Below are positions 15,907 to 24,080 of a stretch of DNA of 64,000 bases, piece after piece. The notes under the pieces were generated by a model that worked only from the letters and a program-made list of their open reading frames with translations, was not told the origin of the DNA and did no database searches. Numbering within the stretch: the stretch's first letter is position 1; each line of letters opens with the position of its first letter. The DNA is from DTLC01 sp964555645 (lineage in GTDB: Bacteria; Verrucomicrobiota; Verrucomicrobiia; Limisphaerales; DTLC01): the NCBI GenBank assembly GCA_964555645.1, contig CAZKTA010000001.1:186001-250000 (forward strand), given 5' to 3'. The position numbers and the translations under genes are program-made.

Positions 15907-16314
15907 TCAGCTCAGACCTGTATCATTGGCCAATGCTTCGTCGTCTTTCAGGGCTTTCACTTCAGCTATTTCGCCGCATTTCTTTGTTTGGCGCAGCACG
16001 CTCAAGCTTGTCAGCAGTGCCCAAGACCATCCAATCATGAATGCAATCACGCCCCATTTACCCGCCCAGCCGTAGGGTGTCTTGATAGGCTCATCCCCTG
16101 TTGCCACACGAATTCTGTTGTATGAAAAACAGGCAATCCACCATACGATCAACCCGAACCCGATCACCGCCAAGATCAATTGCCCGATACCGGCTGTGAC
16201 GCGGCCTGCCAAGAGCGACCCCAACCCGGGTGTTGCGCATTGGTTTATGACGACGCACGTGACAGCTTTTGCTGGGCTGATTTGTTTTGGTGTGCGTCGC
16301 TCGGATTTTTGCAT
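15907..16314 (-). CDS. Small membrane protein of the GYF_2 cluster, no GYF domain
   Basis: 135 residues from ATG 16314 (MQKSERRTPKQISPAKAVTC). Two or three membrane segments: 'GLGSLLAGRVTAGIGQLILA' running into 'VIGFGLIVWWI', and 'WGVIAFMIGWSWALLTSL'. The first pair, with G-x-G-S-L-L-A-G-R and G-x-G-Q, resembles TM2-like hairpins. The C-terminus is charged (KALKDDEALA). It lacks the GYF_2 domain of its neighbours but sits within the same transcription unit, 21 bases downstream of a GYF_2 gene. Function unknown. Confidence 0.75.
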   Translation of the reverse strand: MQKSERRTPKQISPAKAVTCVVINQCATPGLGSLLAGRVTAGIGQLILAVIGFGLIVWWIACFSYNRIRVATGDEPIKTPYGWAGKWGVIAFMIGWSWALLTSLSVLRQTKKCGEIAEVKALKDDEALANDTGLS

Positions 16315-16335
16315 GGCGGTTGACGTTGCCTTGCG

Positions 16336-16920
16336 TCAATGAAACTGTGCTTTAACCTCAGACTGTAAAAGAACAACGAGCGCCCAGATGCCAATCGGCA
16401 ACCCGATCACGCAACAAGGTGATGTGCATGGTATGAGTGCCAGGATCGCTGCCGTCATTGCCCAAGCGTAGCCCTCGAGCTTTTTCATCTTCAGCGCGCC
16501 GTACAAGATTAATCCGGCAAAGACAATTGCTATTATTGCGCTCACGATGCCCAATGTGCCGCCGAACATTTCGATGATACGTTCCAGTTCCGGGTCCAGG
16601 TTTGGGATCGGTTCGCCTTTCGGTCCGGCAATGTTCCAGCCCAGAGCAAACAAGTTCACGATGGCCCCCAAGATCGCAGTTACAATCAGCCCGATTGCTG
16701 GGCCTTTGACTTTCGCAACCGCGGATGTCATGGGGGTGGATGTGCCTGTGGCAAACACGTCTGCGAACTCAGCAAATTCCACAAGCGGACGCCAATCGGT
16801 ACTGCCTGCAGCTTGCGCCTTTGTTTGTGGGCCTATGCGGCCCTCGGCTATCCACTGCCTGACTTGGGCCCCGTTGACCGGGCCGTACTCTTTTCCGTCT
16901 GCACCGATGATCTTGTACAT
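16336..16920 (-). CDS. GYF_2 domain membrane protein
   Basis: 194 residues from ATG 16920 (MYKIIGADGKEYGPVNGAQV). The frame is open further upstream but overlaps the previous gene and lacks family resemblance there. GYF_2 domain 1-52 ('VRQWIAEGRI', 'AGSTDWRPLVEF'), then about four hydrophobic segments: one at about 65-88, one with 'GTLGIVSAIIAIVFAGLILY', then 'AWAMTAAILALIPCTSPCCV' and 'GLPIGIWALVVLL'. The C-terminal half ('MKKLEGYAWAM...IPCTSPCCVIGLPIGIWALV') resembles a common family of small bacterial membrane proteins of unknown function. Confidence 0.8.
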   Translation of the reverse strand: MYKIIGADGKEYGPVNGAQVRQWIAEGRIGPQTKAQAAGSTDWRPLVEFAEFADVFATGTSTPMTSAVAKVKGPAIGLIVTAILGAIVNLFALGWNIAGPKGEPIPNLDPELERIIEMFGGTLGIVSAIIAIVFAGLILYGALKMKKLEGYAWAMTAAILALIPCTSPCCVIGLPIGIWALVVLLQSEVKAQFH

Positions 16921-16949
16921 GGTGTTGGTCGTGTTTGTTGGTTTTTGGT

Positions 16950-17837
16950 TTACTGTGAATCGTGTTTTGGTTCCCACCGCAATTGATCCAGCTTGGCCGC
17001 CGGTACCTGACGAACCGAGCCGTCGGCAAATGCAATAACAACGCGGTTCTGATGCCTCGGTTTTTGCAACAATAGTTCCGGGCCGCCGTTTGCATTCCAC
17101 CCGGCGTCGCTTTCGAAGATCATGACTATGTCTTGGTCGGCTTTCTTGGTTTCAACTCCGCTCAATCTTGCGTTGAAGGCGTAGTGACAATTGGAGTCCT
17201 TACGCCCCGCCGGGCATTGGAATAGCTCTAGCTCAGATACATTATTGCTGACCGCATCACACCAGTTTGTTGCAAAAGGAAAGCGATCGTTGTTGTCCAA
17301 TGCGTATATACGCACTGCCAGGGCGAGTTGTTTGACGTGGTTCATGCAACTGACCGTCTGCGTTTTCTCTTTGGCGGCGATGAACGCTGGAACCAACAGG
17401 CCTGCAAAAAACGGAATTAAAAAAATCGTTACGCCGGATATGATCGTACCGGCCAATGCGTAGCCTTGGCCGCGTAACCTGCCACTGCTTTTGTTGATCT
17501 TGTTTATTGCGACCAGCCCGAGAATCAAGCCCAGCGGCGAGGTTATCAGGGCTGTCAATCCGCAACTTACAAAACTCAAGAGGCCCAGTACCAGTGACGC
17601 GATTGCCATGCCGCTGGTTTTTGGTGGGGTTGTTTCGGCTGCAGTGTGTTTAGGCGGAGCAGCAGTTCTCAGCGCATCTGCGAACTCGGGAAATTCACAC
17701 AACGCGCGCCATTCGGTTGTGCCCTCGGCTTGAACTTTGGATTGCGCGATTAGCCGGTGTTCAGCAATCCATTGTCGGATTTGGTCTGCGCTGACTGGGC
17801 CGTATTCATTTCCGTCTGCGCCGATGATCTTGTACAT
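16950..17837 (-). CDS. GYF_2, DUF4190 and pseudopilin-like three-part protein
   Basis: 295 residues. GYF_2 at 1-55; a DUF4190-type hairpin at about 75-150 ('SGMAIASLVLGLLSFVSCG', 'LGLILGLVAINKINKSSGRL', 'GYALAGTIISGVTIFLIPFF'); then from about 158 a periplasmic-type part similar to the DUF1559/prepilin C-terminus of Planctomycetes and Verrucomicrobia: 'CMNHVKQLALAVRIYALDNN', 'HYAFNARLSGV', 'VMIFESDAGWNANGG', 'VVIAFADGSVRQVPAAKL'. There is no prepilin cleavage site because the pilin part follows a membrane hairpin. An unusual fusion joining a cytoplasmic-type domain to a pilin head. Starts with the 165-bp module shared with 14834-15799. Confidence 0.8.
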   Translation of the reverse strand: MYKIIGADGNEYGPVSADQIRQWIAEHRLIAQSKVQAEGTTEWRALCEFPEFADALRTAAPPKHTAAETTPPKTSGMAIASLVLGLLSFVSCGLTALITSPLGLILGLVAINKINKSSGRLRGQGYALAGTIISGVTIFLIPFFAGLLVPAFIAAKEKTQTVSCMNHVKQLALAVRIYALDNNDRFPFATNWCDAVSNNVSELELFQCPAGRKDSNCHYAFNARLSGVETKKADQDIVMIFESDAGWNANGGPELLLQKPRHQNRVVIAFADGSVRQVPAAKLDQLRWEPKHDSQ

Positions 17838-17839
17838 GG
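17675..17839 (-). repeat. 165-bp GYF_2-coding module, copy 2
   Basis: Near-identical partner of 15637-15801 (about five differences), covering codons 1-54 of the three-part protein. The sharp end of similarity at the linker suggests recent gene conversion or domain shuffling instead of duplication of whole genes. Confidence 0.9.
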
Positions 17840-17913
17840 TTTTTGAATTGAGGTTCAGTATTTTAATAGCGTTGACGTGTTGATGTGCGCGAATCCGCTG
17901 CTAATCAGCTTAT

Positions 17914-18357
17914 TCATGGTGACATCCAGGCGAATTGTTCCAACGGCAAGTTACGCAGCACGCCAAACATAATCGTCACGCCCAGCAACACCCAAAGCAA
18001 CGGCATGTGCACGGGCGAATTTGCCGGGCGCAAGTGGGCTTTACCTTCCCATACTGCACGTGCACCTAGCCAAAGCACAACTGGAACCAGCAGCACAACA
18101 AGAGCATTTGAACGCAATGCTCCTTTCAGATTGCCGTGAAGTAGTTTGTGTATCGCGCGCAATCCGCCGCACCCGGGACAGTTCAATCCAGTCAGCGCAT
18201 GAAACATGCATGGCGGGTAAAACCAGGTCCGCGTAGGATCAAAACTGTAAAGCACGGCTGCGGCGCTCATGAACATTGCGAGCAGACCTGTGCACAACCA
18301 CAGCCGTCCCAGTTTTGACTTGTTAATTACGGGCGGTTTTATTTCGTAACTGTCCAT
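17914..18357 (-). CDS. DUF2752 membrane protein
   Basis: 147 residues with the DUF2752 signature 'FHALTGLNCPGCGGLRAIHK' (C-P-x-C-G-x-x-R) between membrane segments; further segments 'LVVLLVPVVLWLGARAVW' and 'MPLLWVLLGVTIMFGVLRNL'. The family is small, multi-pass and of unknown function, common in Bacteroidetes and PVC bacteria. The start codon follows directly on the stop of the upstream GYF_2 gene (TAAATG), so the two are translated together. Confidence 0.88.
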   Translation of the reverse strand: MDSYEIKPPVINKSKLGRLWLCTGLLAMFMSAAAVLYSFDPTRTWFYPPCMFHALTGLNCPGCGGLRAIHKLLHGNLKGALRSNALVVLLVPVVLWLGARAVWEGKAHLRPANSPVHMPLLWVLLGVTIMFGVLRNLPLEQFAWMSP

Positions 18358-18864
18358 TTACAAATGCCAACGGTAAACCCGATGCACCCGACCAAAAGGT
18401 AACCCCGATAAACAGGCAAAAAGCGCCAGTATTCCAAGTACCAAACCCAAAATGCCGAGTACGATGCCGGCAATTGCCCAGCCTTCACCGGTTAGCTTGT
18501 GCGGTTGCTTTCGGATTTCCACAAGGCCGATTGTCGAGAAGATCAGGCCGGGTATTGACAGAAACGGACCGCAACATATCACGCCTAGCAAGCCGCAAAC
18601 GAATCCTGCAAGTGCCATCGAGCTTGTATGTGGTCCAGACGCAGCAGCGGGTAAAGGTTGAATCGGGGGAATCATACCGGCGCCCATCGGGGGAACACCG
18701 AGATCAACAAAGGCCGAATACGCACTCAGCGGTTTCCACTCGGTTGTCCCCTCCAGTTGAGCGGGTGTATTGCCGTTAACGCGTCCCTCGGCAATCCAGC
18801 GCCGCAAAACTGTTTCCGGCACAGGGCCGTATTGCCTGCCGTCGGCTCCGATGATCCGATACAT
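18358..18864 (-). CDS. GYF_2 plus DUF4190 membrane protein, first gene of the cluster
   Basis: 168 residues from ATG 18864 (MYRIIGADGRQYGPVPETVL). GYF_2 at 1-52 ('LRRWIAEGRV', 'EGTTEWKPLSAY'), Pro/Gly/Ala-rich linker 56-82, then a DUF4190-type pair of hydrophobic segments: 'SMALAGFVCGLLGVICCG', 'PGLIFSTIGLVEIRK' and 'GWAIAGIVLGILGLVLGILA'. Most upstream gene of the minus-strand cluster; the promoter would lie between 18865 and the assembly gap. Function unknown. Confidence 0.83.
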   Translation of the reverse strand: MYRIIGADGRQYGPVPETVLRRWIAEGRVNGNTPAQLEGTTEWKPLSAYSAFVDLGVPPMGAGMIPPIQPLPAAASGPHTSSMALAGFVCGLLGVICCGPFLSIPGLIFSTIGLVEIRKQPHKLTGEGWAIAGIVLGILGLVLGILALFACLSGLPFGRVHRVYRWHL

Positions 18865-19492
18865 TCCTGCGAATTTTGTAGTCTGACTGATGCCAATTCG
18901 CCAAGCAAAAAATGACCCGAGACTCGGACGTCCAGCACCCGATAATTGAGCTTATGCTGTACTGACGGCAAGGCAACCGGTGCATCAAGGAACTTCAGCA
19001 CTCCAGTTTCCGGGATGGCCCGGCCTGACAATTGAACGGTTTATCAAAGGAAAAGCTATGCGACAAAACGGCAAAAACTTCGGCTGCGCTGTCCGAGGAG
19101 ACACACGAATCCCATTTGGAATTTTTCTTTGCTGCTCTGAGCACTGAGCTATGGATTGTGGGCCTGGAGTGCGAGCAAAGCCAAGNNNNNNNNNNNNNNN
19201 NNNNNNNNNNNNNNNNNNNNNNNNNNNNNNNNNNNNNNNNNNNNNNNNNNNNNNNNNNNNNNNNNNNNNNNNNNNNNNNNNNNNNCACTGAGCTATGGGC
19301 CGGGGCGGTGTGATGCCGGCGGTTATATTTGCCATTTGCCGAACAATGTGGCAAAGCCGAGTCCTCAGCTTGTACGCAGCATTCCAGGTTCATGTTAAGG
19401 CGTGGGAACCGACGTGTTTTTGTGCGCCATTTTGGCGCTGTGGTTTGGCCGACGCTTGCAAAAAGCTGGCGCTTTGGTAGTTGTTTAACGGC
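18865..19492. other. Intergenic region with a 100-N assembly gap (19186-19285)
   Basis: Divergent intergenic region between the GYF_2 cluster and opgG. Bases 19186-19285 are N, the conventional length for a gap of unknown size. GCACTGAGCTATGG at 19141 recurs as CACTGAGCTATGG at 19286, directly after the gap, so the missing part may be a tandem repeat. No gene recognised in the readable parts; promoters for both directions should lie here. Confidence 0.9.
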
Positions 19493-21052
19493 ATGCGGTG
19501 TGTTTTGGGGTTCATTTTGTTGAGTTGGTTACTAACTTCGTACGTTGCCTTTGCGGGCTTTGATTCCGCCGAGGTAAATATGGAGTATGTGATCCGGCTG
19601 GCTGCGCAGCGTGCGCGCAAGCCGTTTCATTCGCCGAAATCGGATTTGCCAGAGTTCCTTCGCCAGCTTGATTACGATCAATACCGCGAAATCGAGTTCA
19701 GGCATGAAAAAGCGCTTTGGCTGGAGGAAAACTTGCCGTTTCGGGTAGAGTTTTTTCATCCGGGTTACCTTTACCAAGAACCGGTGCGGATTTACGAGTT
19801 CACACTCACGCGGGTGCAACAGGTCAGGTTTGTGCAGGACTTTTTCAACTATCGAAAGCTGCGCCTGCCGAAGAAGATCCCGGCTGGCACCGGCTACGCA
19901 GGTTATCGGATTCTCTGCCAGTTAAATGCCGAGGATAAGTGGGACGAGTTGGGCGCGTTTTTGGGCGCGAGCTATTTCAGGCTCTTGGGCAAAGGTCAAC
20001 GGTATGGGCCATCGGCTCGTGGGCTTGCTATAGACTGTGGCGAAGCAGATAGACCTGAGGAATTTCCAATTTTCACGGATTGGTGGCTAGGAAAACCCCA
20101 TAGAGACGACGATGCGTTGCGGCTGTACGCAATCCTTGACAGTGTCAGTTGCGCAGGTGCGTACGGGTTCCGGATTAGACCTGGCGAAACCACTGTAGCC
20201 GATATTGAAGCTGTACTGTTTTTCCGCGAGTCTTCGCATGTGGCGGCTGTTGACCCGAGCCGAAAACCCATTGCTACAATTGGCCTTGCACCATTGACCA
20301 GCATGTTTTGGTTTGGCGAAAATTCAGAACGCAAATTTGACGATTACAGGCCTGAGGTGCACGACAGCGACGGTTTGTTGATGCGACTCGATGATGGGCA
20401 GATCGTTTGGCGCCCGCTCAACAACCCGACGGGGTTGCGGCACCAGCGGTTCCCAGCGAAAAATTTGCGTGGATTCGGCCTGCTACAACGCGACCGCGAG
20501 TTTGCAAGTTACCAGGACATTTTCAACCTGTATCATCTTGTGCCGAGCATCTGGGTTGAGCCACGTGGACACTGGGGCGAAGGCGAGGTGCACCTTGTTG
20601 AGTTGAGCACACACTACGAAGGCTTCGACAATATCGTAGCATTTTGGTGTCCAAAGGAAAGACCGCAGCCTTTGCAGCCGTACAGGTTTGCATACGCGCT
20701 GTACTGGACGCGCGAGACAGACATGAAGCTGTCGGAAAATCGCGTTGTGGCAACGCGAGTTGGGGCCGACCCGCGTGACCCGCGCAGGCGCAAGGTTGTA
20801 ATCGATTTTGACGGACCAAAACTGTCGGCCATTCCCAAAGATTTGCCCCCTAGGGCAATCACAAGCTGCACAAGTAACGCTACCATAGCTGAGGTACAGG
20901 TCTTTCACAATCCGCATGCAGATAACTGGCGTGTGGTTTTGAAGTTCGAACCAGTTCAGGAGAACATCGAGCCAGTTGAGCTGCGGTGTACACTTGCAAA
21001 AGGCGCTGAACCTTTGACCGAGACATGGACCTACCTTTGGAGTCCGCGATAG
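19493..21052 (+). CDS. opgG: Glucan biosynthesis protein G
   Basis: 519 residues from ATG 19493 with a signal peptide (MRCVLGFILLSWLLTSYVAF-A). Length and segments fit OpgG/MdoG, the periplasmic protein needed for making or branching osmoregulated periplasmic glucans: 'YDQYREIEFRHEKALW' (the family's YD.YR.I.F....LW), 'FFHPGYLYQEPVRIYE', 'GASYFRLLGKGQRYGPSARG' (the ASYFR...YG.SARG block), 'SVSCAGAYGFRIRPG', 'TSMFWFGEN', 'RPEVHDSDGLLM', 'RPLNNP' and 'RDREFASYQD'. Followed by a small gene and opgH on the same strand. Confidence 0.93.
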   Translation: MRCVLGFILLSWLLTSYVAFAGFDSAEVNMEYVIRLAAQRARKPFHSPKSDLPEFLRQLDYDQYREIEFRHEKALWLEENLPFRVEFFHPGYLYQEPVRIYEFTLTRVQQVRFVQDFFNYRKLRLPKKIPAGTGYAGYRILCQLNAEDKWDELGAFLGASYFRLLGKGQRYGPSARGLAIDCGEADRPEEFPIFTDWWLGKPHRDDDALRLYAILDSVSCAGAYGFRIRPGETTVADIEAVLFFRESSHVAAVDPSRKPIATIGLAPLTSMFWFGENSERKFDDYRPEVHDSDGLLMRLDDGQIVWRPLNNPTGLRHQRFPAKNLRGFGLLQRDREFASYQDIFNLYHLVPSIWVEPRGHWGEGEVHLVELSTHYEGFDNIVAFWCPKERPQPLQPYRFAYALYWTRETDMKLSENRVVATRVGADPRDPRRRKVVIDFDGPKLSAIPKDLPPRAITSCTSNATIAEVQVFHNPHADNWRVVLKFEPVQENIEPVELRCTLAKGAEPLTETWTYLWSPR

Positions 21053-21627
21053 ATGGTTTGGCCATGGCAAAGGACGAACCTGGCCGAATTGCCGGCAGAC
21101 CACTCGAAGAATGGAATGCTGCTTATGGCAAGGTCGAGAGCTACTTTAATGCATTGCGTGTGCGCAATAAGCTGTTGCTTGGTCAGCTTGTTGTTCTTGT
21201 GCTCAAGCGTGCAATGGCACGTGCACCGGCTGAACCGCATAGGTCGGCTACTGAGCTTGCGGTCGAGGAACTTGACCGCGTAGTGACTGATTGGTTTGCG
21301 CAGGTTTTGCAGGTCCAAGCAGGTGCCGCGGATCCGCTGCTGAGCACACGCGGGCGGCTAGCGTTATTACTGGCTGATATGCCGGGCAAATGGCAAGACC
21401 AGTTTTTGCGGCCAGGCCCGTGGCCGGAAGAATTCGTGAATGCGATGCGCCAGGCGTACTTGCGGTCCGGCCCAGACTTCCAGCTCTCACAAATGTCACC
21501 GCGCGAATTCGATTTAGGCCCCATCACAACGCTTACAAAGTTCAGTCGGTTGCCCTACGCAAAAATGGTGGTGGTTTGGGTGACTTTTGCATTGTTGTTG
21601 ATCCTGGTCTTTTACCTGACCCACTGA
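21025..21627 (+). CDS. Unknown single-pass membrane protein between opgG and opgH
   Basis: 200 residues if it starts at ATG 21025, overlapping the end of opgG by 28 bases; 187 if it starts at ATG 21064 (MAKDEPGRIAGRPLEEWNAA), just after the opgG stop. Neither has a clear ribosome binding site. Mostly helical, with one membrane segment near the C-terminus ('MVVVWVTFALLLILVFYL'), so the bulk is probably cytoplasmic. opgH starts 5 bases after its stop. I do not recognise it. Proteobacterial OpgH has a long cytoplasmic N-terminal extension before its first membrane segment that the OpgH here lacks, so this could be a split-off equivalent; that is speculation. Confidence 0.75.
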   Translation: MDLPLESAIDGLAMAKDEPGRIAGRPLEEWNAAYGKVESYFNALRVRNKLLLGQLVVLVLKRAMARAPAEPHRSATELAVEELDRVVTDWFAQVLQVQAGAADPLLSTRGRLALLLADMPGKWQDQFLRPGPWPEEFVNAMRQAYLRSGPDFQLSQMSPREFDLGPITTLTKFSRLPYAKMVVVWVTFALLLILVFYLTH

Positions 21628-21632
21628 ATGTC

Positions 21633-23804
21633 ATGCAAACCGTGCTGACTGAGCAGGCAGCCAGAGAAGGCCCACCTACACGTGTTGGTCTTGTGCCAGC
21701 GCAGCCGCCAAAACGCGTGTGGCGCGTGTTCTTTTTCTTCAGCTCGGCAGTTGTGTTGACGGGTTTTGTGTCGCTGCTTTTTGCTGACTTACTGTGGCGC
21801 ACCGGTTGGTCGGCCTCACGCACCGTGTTGTTGGTACTTTTCGTGATTTTGTTACTATTGGCGGCGTTTGGCTGCATGCAGGGCTTGTACGGTTTTGTCC
21901 TTCGCATTTTTGGGGACAAGCACCGGATTACGTTGATGACAGATTATCGGGGGCGCAGCATCGCCAGCGCGACCACAGCGCTTTTGTTCCCGATTTGCAA
22001 CGAGGACGTTGTGCGCGTGTTTGAAGGGCTGCGCGCGACGTATCTATCGGTTGCGCGAACCGGTTTGCTTGACCGATTCGATTTCTTCGTTTTGAGCGAT
22101 TCAACTGAGGTTGACAAATGGATCGAAGAAGAACGGCGCTGGATCGAGCTTGTGCAGGAGCTGGGTGCGTTGGGCCGAATTTATTACCGCCGCCGCATCA
22201 GTAACGAAGACCGTAAGAGCGGCAATATCCGTGATTTCCTGAGTGTATGGGGGAAACGGTACCGGTACTTTGTTGTTTTTGACGCTGACAGCGTGATGCG
22301 AGGGGAAACACTGGTCGAGCTTGTCAAGCTGATGGAAGCAAATCCGGCTGTTGGTCTGATACAGACTTTGCCCGGTGTTGTAAATGCAAGCTCATTGTTC
22401 GGTCGAATTCAGCAGTTTGCAAACCGTTTTTACACACCCTTGTACATTACGGGGCTGAATTTTTGGGCGCAAGGCTTCGCCAACTATTGGGGGCACAATG
22501 CTATCATCCGTACCGAACCGTTCATGCAGTACTGTGACCTGCCACGGCTGCCAGGTCGCAAGCCGTTCGGCGGCCAAATTCTCAGCCATGATTTTGTCGA
22601 GGCGGCCTTGTTGTTGCGTGAAGACTGGCAGGTCTGGTTCGCATACGACCTGGATGGCAGTTACGAGGAAGCGCCTCAAGACATGATCGCCAACGCACAA
22701 CGTGAGCGCAGGTGGTGCCAAGGCAACCTGCAACACGGGCTTGTAATGTTTGTGCGCGGGTTGCGCGGCGTCAGCCGGTTACACCTGTTATTCGGCGTTA
22801 TGGGCTACCTCGCAAGTCCATTGTGGTTACTTTTTCTACTAACGTTTAATTGGATCCGTCTGTCGCATAAGTTCTCAGGTTTGTCAGATATCTCAGTGCA
22901 CGCTTTTACACCGTATCTGAACCTCACAGCCACGCAACACGCGTTTCTTGTGTTCATGATTTGCATGGTGATCTTGTTTTTGCCGCGGATTCTTGCGTTA
23001 GTGGAATTGTTATTCGATAAACATCGAAGGCAGGCTTTCGGCGGGTTACGCCGCGCCACTGCAAGTGTTGTTGCGGAAACGTTTTTTTCTGCGTTGCATG
23101 CGCCTTTGCAGATGCTGTGGCACACGAGTTTTGTTGTGTTGAGTCTGTTGGGCAAAAGCGTGCGTTGGAGCGGGCAACGCCGCTTGGCCGGAGGCGTAAC
23201 CTGGCAAATGGCGCTGCGCCGGCATTGGTGGCACACGTTAATTGGGCTAGTGTGGGGCGGGCTAATCTGGTGGCTTGACCGACCCGTGTTTTGGTGGTTT
23301 ACACCGGTTTTTGCCGGCATGGTGCTTTCTATTCCTTTAAGCATTGTTGTCAGCAAGACAACCCTCGGTACACGTGCACTCTCTCTCGGCCTGTTCTTGA
23401 CGCCTGAAGAGGTTTCGACACCGCCGGAGTTGGCGGAGCTGCGGATGCGTCTAGCGGGCATGCAGAGATGGCCCCAGGGCGAGCAGGCGCTTTGGGATGC
23501 AGGCTTGGCTGAGGCGGTATTAGACCCGTATCTCAACGCGGTTCATGTGTCGTTGTTGCGTGAGAAACGGCTAAACCCAGTTTATGCAGATGCGCTTGAA
23601 AAGCTCGGTGTGGGGAAGCCTGAGATACGGGAGCTTGCCGAGCGGTTCTTATCGCACGGACCGGGTGCATTGTCCGCGCAAGACAAGATGCTTATACTGA
23701 ATGATGCAGATGTGATGGCGTGGCTGCACCGCCAGGCATGGATGCGTCCAACAGAAACTCTAGTTCCGTGGTGGCAAAATGCACTCCGGCGTTACGGAAG
23801 GTGA
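21633..23804 (+). CDS. opgH: Glucans biosynthesis glucosyltransferase H
   Basis: 723 residues from ATG 21633 (MQTVLTEQAAREGPPTRVGL). GT2-family membrane glucosyltransferase making the linear glucan backbone from UDP-glucose. Two membrane helices precede the catalytic domain, which has the motifs in order: 'ALLFPICNEDVVRVFEGLRA', 'FFVLSDSTEVD', 'YRRRISNEDRKSGNIRDF', 'FVVFDADSVMRG' (DxD-type), 'YWGHNAIIR', 'SHDFVEAALL' and 'QRERRWCQGNLQHGL' (QxxRW). About six C-terminal membrane helices follow. Shorter than E. coli OpgH (about 850) because the N-terminal cytoplasmic region is reduced. Confidence 0.95.
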   Translation: MQTVLTEQAAREGPPTRVGLVPAQPPKRVWRVFFFFSSAVVLTGFVSLLFADLLWRTGWSASRTVLLVLFVILLLLAAFGCMQGLYGFVLRIFGDKHRITLMTDYRGRSIASATTALLFPICNEDVVRVFEGLRATYLSVARTGLLDRFDFFVLSDSTEVDKWIEEERRWIELVQELGALGRIYYRRRISNEDRKSGNIRDFLSVWGKRYRYFVVFDADSVMRGETLVELVKLMEANPAVGLIQTLPGVVNASSLFGRIQQFANRFYTPLYITGLNFWAQGFANYWGHNAIIRTEPFMQYCDLPRLPGRKPFGGQILSHDFVEAALLLREDWQVWFAYDLDGSYEEAPQDMIANAQRERRWCQGNLQHGLVMFVRGLRGVSRLHLLFGVMGYLASPLWLLFLLTFNWIRLSHKFSGLSDISVHAFTPYLNLTATQHAFLVFMICMVILFLPRILALVELLFDKHRRQAFGGLRRATASVVAETFFSALHAPLQMLWHTSFVVLSLLGKSVRWSGQRRLAGGVTWQMALRRHWWHTLIGLVWGGLIWWLDRPVFWWFTPVFAGMVLSIPLSIVVSKTTLGTRALSLGLFLTPEEVSTPPELAELRMRLAGMQRWPQGEQALWDAGLAEAVLDPYLNAVHVSLLREKRLNPVYADALEKLGVGKPEIRELAERFLSHGPGALSAQDKMLILNDADVMAWLHRQAWMRPTETLVPWWQNALRRYGR

Positions 23805-24080
23805 TCCGAACAATTTTTGGTTGCCTGTTTAGTGGTGATTCTGAACAATCAGCGCCAAATGCGTGTTTTTGCAGGGAAATACATCTGGTTTAGCACTGGA
23901 CATTGGCATGGCGGTGGCAAGGCACGCGGCATGCATAGCCGACAAGCCAGGTGGATTGCTTGCTTGGTCCTCGGCATTGCAGCGTGCAGTTTGTTGAGGC
24001 TAGATGCGGCAATCTCATGTAGCGGCGAATTTTCGGCTGCGCCACCGCAGTTTCAAAATCTCAAATCTGTAGGAGCAGAA

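Noticed and set aside
22805..23536. 243-codon minus-strand frame opposite opgH
   Set aside because: Antisense shadow of a clearly conserved gene; Arg/Asn/Ser-rich and without motifs.
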